A DNA stretch of 64,000 bases from Staphylococcus kloosii (GTDB lineage: Bacteria; Bacillota; Bacilli; Staphylococcales; Staphylococcaceae), in the NCBI RefSeq assembly GCF_003019255.1, contig NZ_CP027846.1, forward strand, positions 1,798,001 through 1,862,000, given 5' to 3'. This document shows positions 63,713-64,000 of this stretch, piece after piece (within the stretch, counting starts at the first letter, position 1; the number at the start of each line of letters is the position of its first letter). Made by a program: the position numbers and the translations under genes. The notes under the pieces were generated by a model, which did not search any database, had not been told where the DNA came from, and saw nothing but the letters and a program-made list of their open reading frames with translations.

Positions 63713-63764
63713 AAGTAGAGACCTATCCTATACATATATTATTGTACGAACAGAGTCTCTACTT
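63713..63764 (-). promoter_or_regulatory. GlpP-type termination/antitermination leader of glpD
   Basis: In the untranslated leader on the minus strand, AAGTAGAGAC and GTCTCTACTT form a perfect 10-bp stem with a 32-base loop, directly followed by TTTTTT. This is an intrinsic terminator 27 bases before the glpD ATG. In B. subtilis the equivalent glpD leader terminator is overcome by GlpP plus glycerol-3-phosphate. glpP is not in this window. Confidence 0.75.
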
Positions 63765-63827
63765 CTCATGTGTATTATTAACTTACCCACATTGTAGCAT
63801 AGTTAATTATTAAAAGTCTAATTATAT

Positions 63828-64000
63828 TTATTCTTCGTCTAATTTAAAAACTTGTGTTGCTTCAACAGCTTTTTGCCAGCCTTTATATAATTTCTCACGT
63901 TGTTTTTCTTCCATCTTAGGTTCAAATTTTTCTTCAAGTTTCCAACGATTAGCAATTTCATCTTTACTACTCCAGAAACCTACAGCTAAACCTGCTAAGT
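63828..64000 (-). CDS. glpK: Glycerol kinase GlpK, C-terminal fragment
   Basis: The minus-strand frame entering from the window edge reads AGLAVGFWSSKDEIANRWKL (opening AGLAVGF) and ends QKAVEATQVFKLDEE at the TAA at 63828. This is the characteristic C-terminus of glycerol kinase. Only 57 codons are inside the window. It precedes glpD with a 140-base gap that contains the glpD leader, as in Bacillus and S. aureus (glpF-glpK-glpD). Confidence 0.9.
   Translation of the reverse strand, partial: LAGLAVGFWSSKDEIANRWKLEEKFEPKMEEKQREKLYKGWQKAVEATQVFKLDEE

Noticed and set aside
1..64000. tRNA, rRNA, CRISPR arrays or prophage genes
   Set aside because: No cloverleaf-like GGTTCGA-type segments, no regularly spaced direct repeats and no phage structural or integrase genes were seen.

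Overview
The window is a chromosomal segment of a Staphylococcus. It is AT-rich, its genes begin at strong Shine-Dalgarno sites, and the gene order is the well-known staphylococcal one: msrR/msrA, mprF, glcT, alsT, parC-parE, plsY, acnA, opuD, mscL, sbcCD, tkt, sosA/lexA, guaC, rpsN/rpmG, katA, the threonine cluster, nuc2, glnRA, hflX, gpo, hfq, miaA, glpD/glpK. Details such as ParC Asp84 rather than the Glu of S. aureus suggest a coagulase-negative species. I cannot name the species from the sequence alone.

Layout. 1-3.2 kb: the truncated start of a Y-family polymerase gene (umuC-like) behind a LexA box, a small tautomerase, the cell-envelope protein MsrR and the methionine sulfoxide reductase MsrA. 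3.2-9.1 kb: a candidate small RNA, the lipid lysinylation enzyme MprF, a decayed IS1272/IS1182-type element and an AI-2E-family membrane protein. 9.3-23.6 kb: the antiterminator GlcT, alanine carrier AlsT, topoisomerase IV, PlsY, a HesB-like protein, a thioesterase, aconitase, betaine transporter OpuD and the channel MscL. The same block is conserved in Bacillus subtilis around citB-parEC. 23.7-36.4 kb: SbcCD, CcdC-like protein, small proteins, transketolase, the sosA/lexA divergon, a CAP-domain protein, GMP reductase and zinc-free S14. 36.6-46.8 kb: zinc-free L33, a 0.4-kb deletion derivative of the same IS, catalase, an amino-acid permease, a HAD phosphatase, thrB, thrC, hom and a divergent aspartokinase. 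46.9-54.3 kb: an accessory-looking stretch with two poorly known proteins, a NERD protein, membrane-anchored thermonuclease Nuc2, two tiny genes and a four-gene DesKR-like two-component/ABC operon. 54.4-64 kb: glnRA, a MetC-like PLP enzyme, HflX, glutathione peroxidase, Hfq, MiaA, a lipase-like hydrolase, GlpD with a termination/antitermination leader, and the end of GlpK.

Regulation is unusually readable. Six LexA-type boxes sit before umuC-like, parE, sbcD and between sosA and lexA, so four SOS transcription units plus their repressor lie within 33 kb. Metal and redox sites are also clear: a perfect Fur-type palindrome plus two ATAA-N7-TTAT boxes before aconitase, two Zur-like sites between rpsN and rpmG, and a 23-bp palindrome of PerR type before katA. 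A perfect GlnR site precedes glnRA.

No tRNA, rRNA, CRISPR array, prophage or large new defence system was seen. The most interesting leads are the combined iron/citrate control region of acnA, the SOS cluster, the candidate sRNA at about 3.3 kb, the pair of identically deleted IS copies, and a small gene at 28.7 kb with an apparent one-base frameshift.
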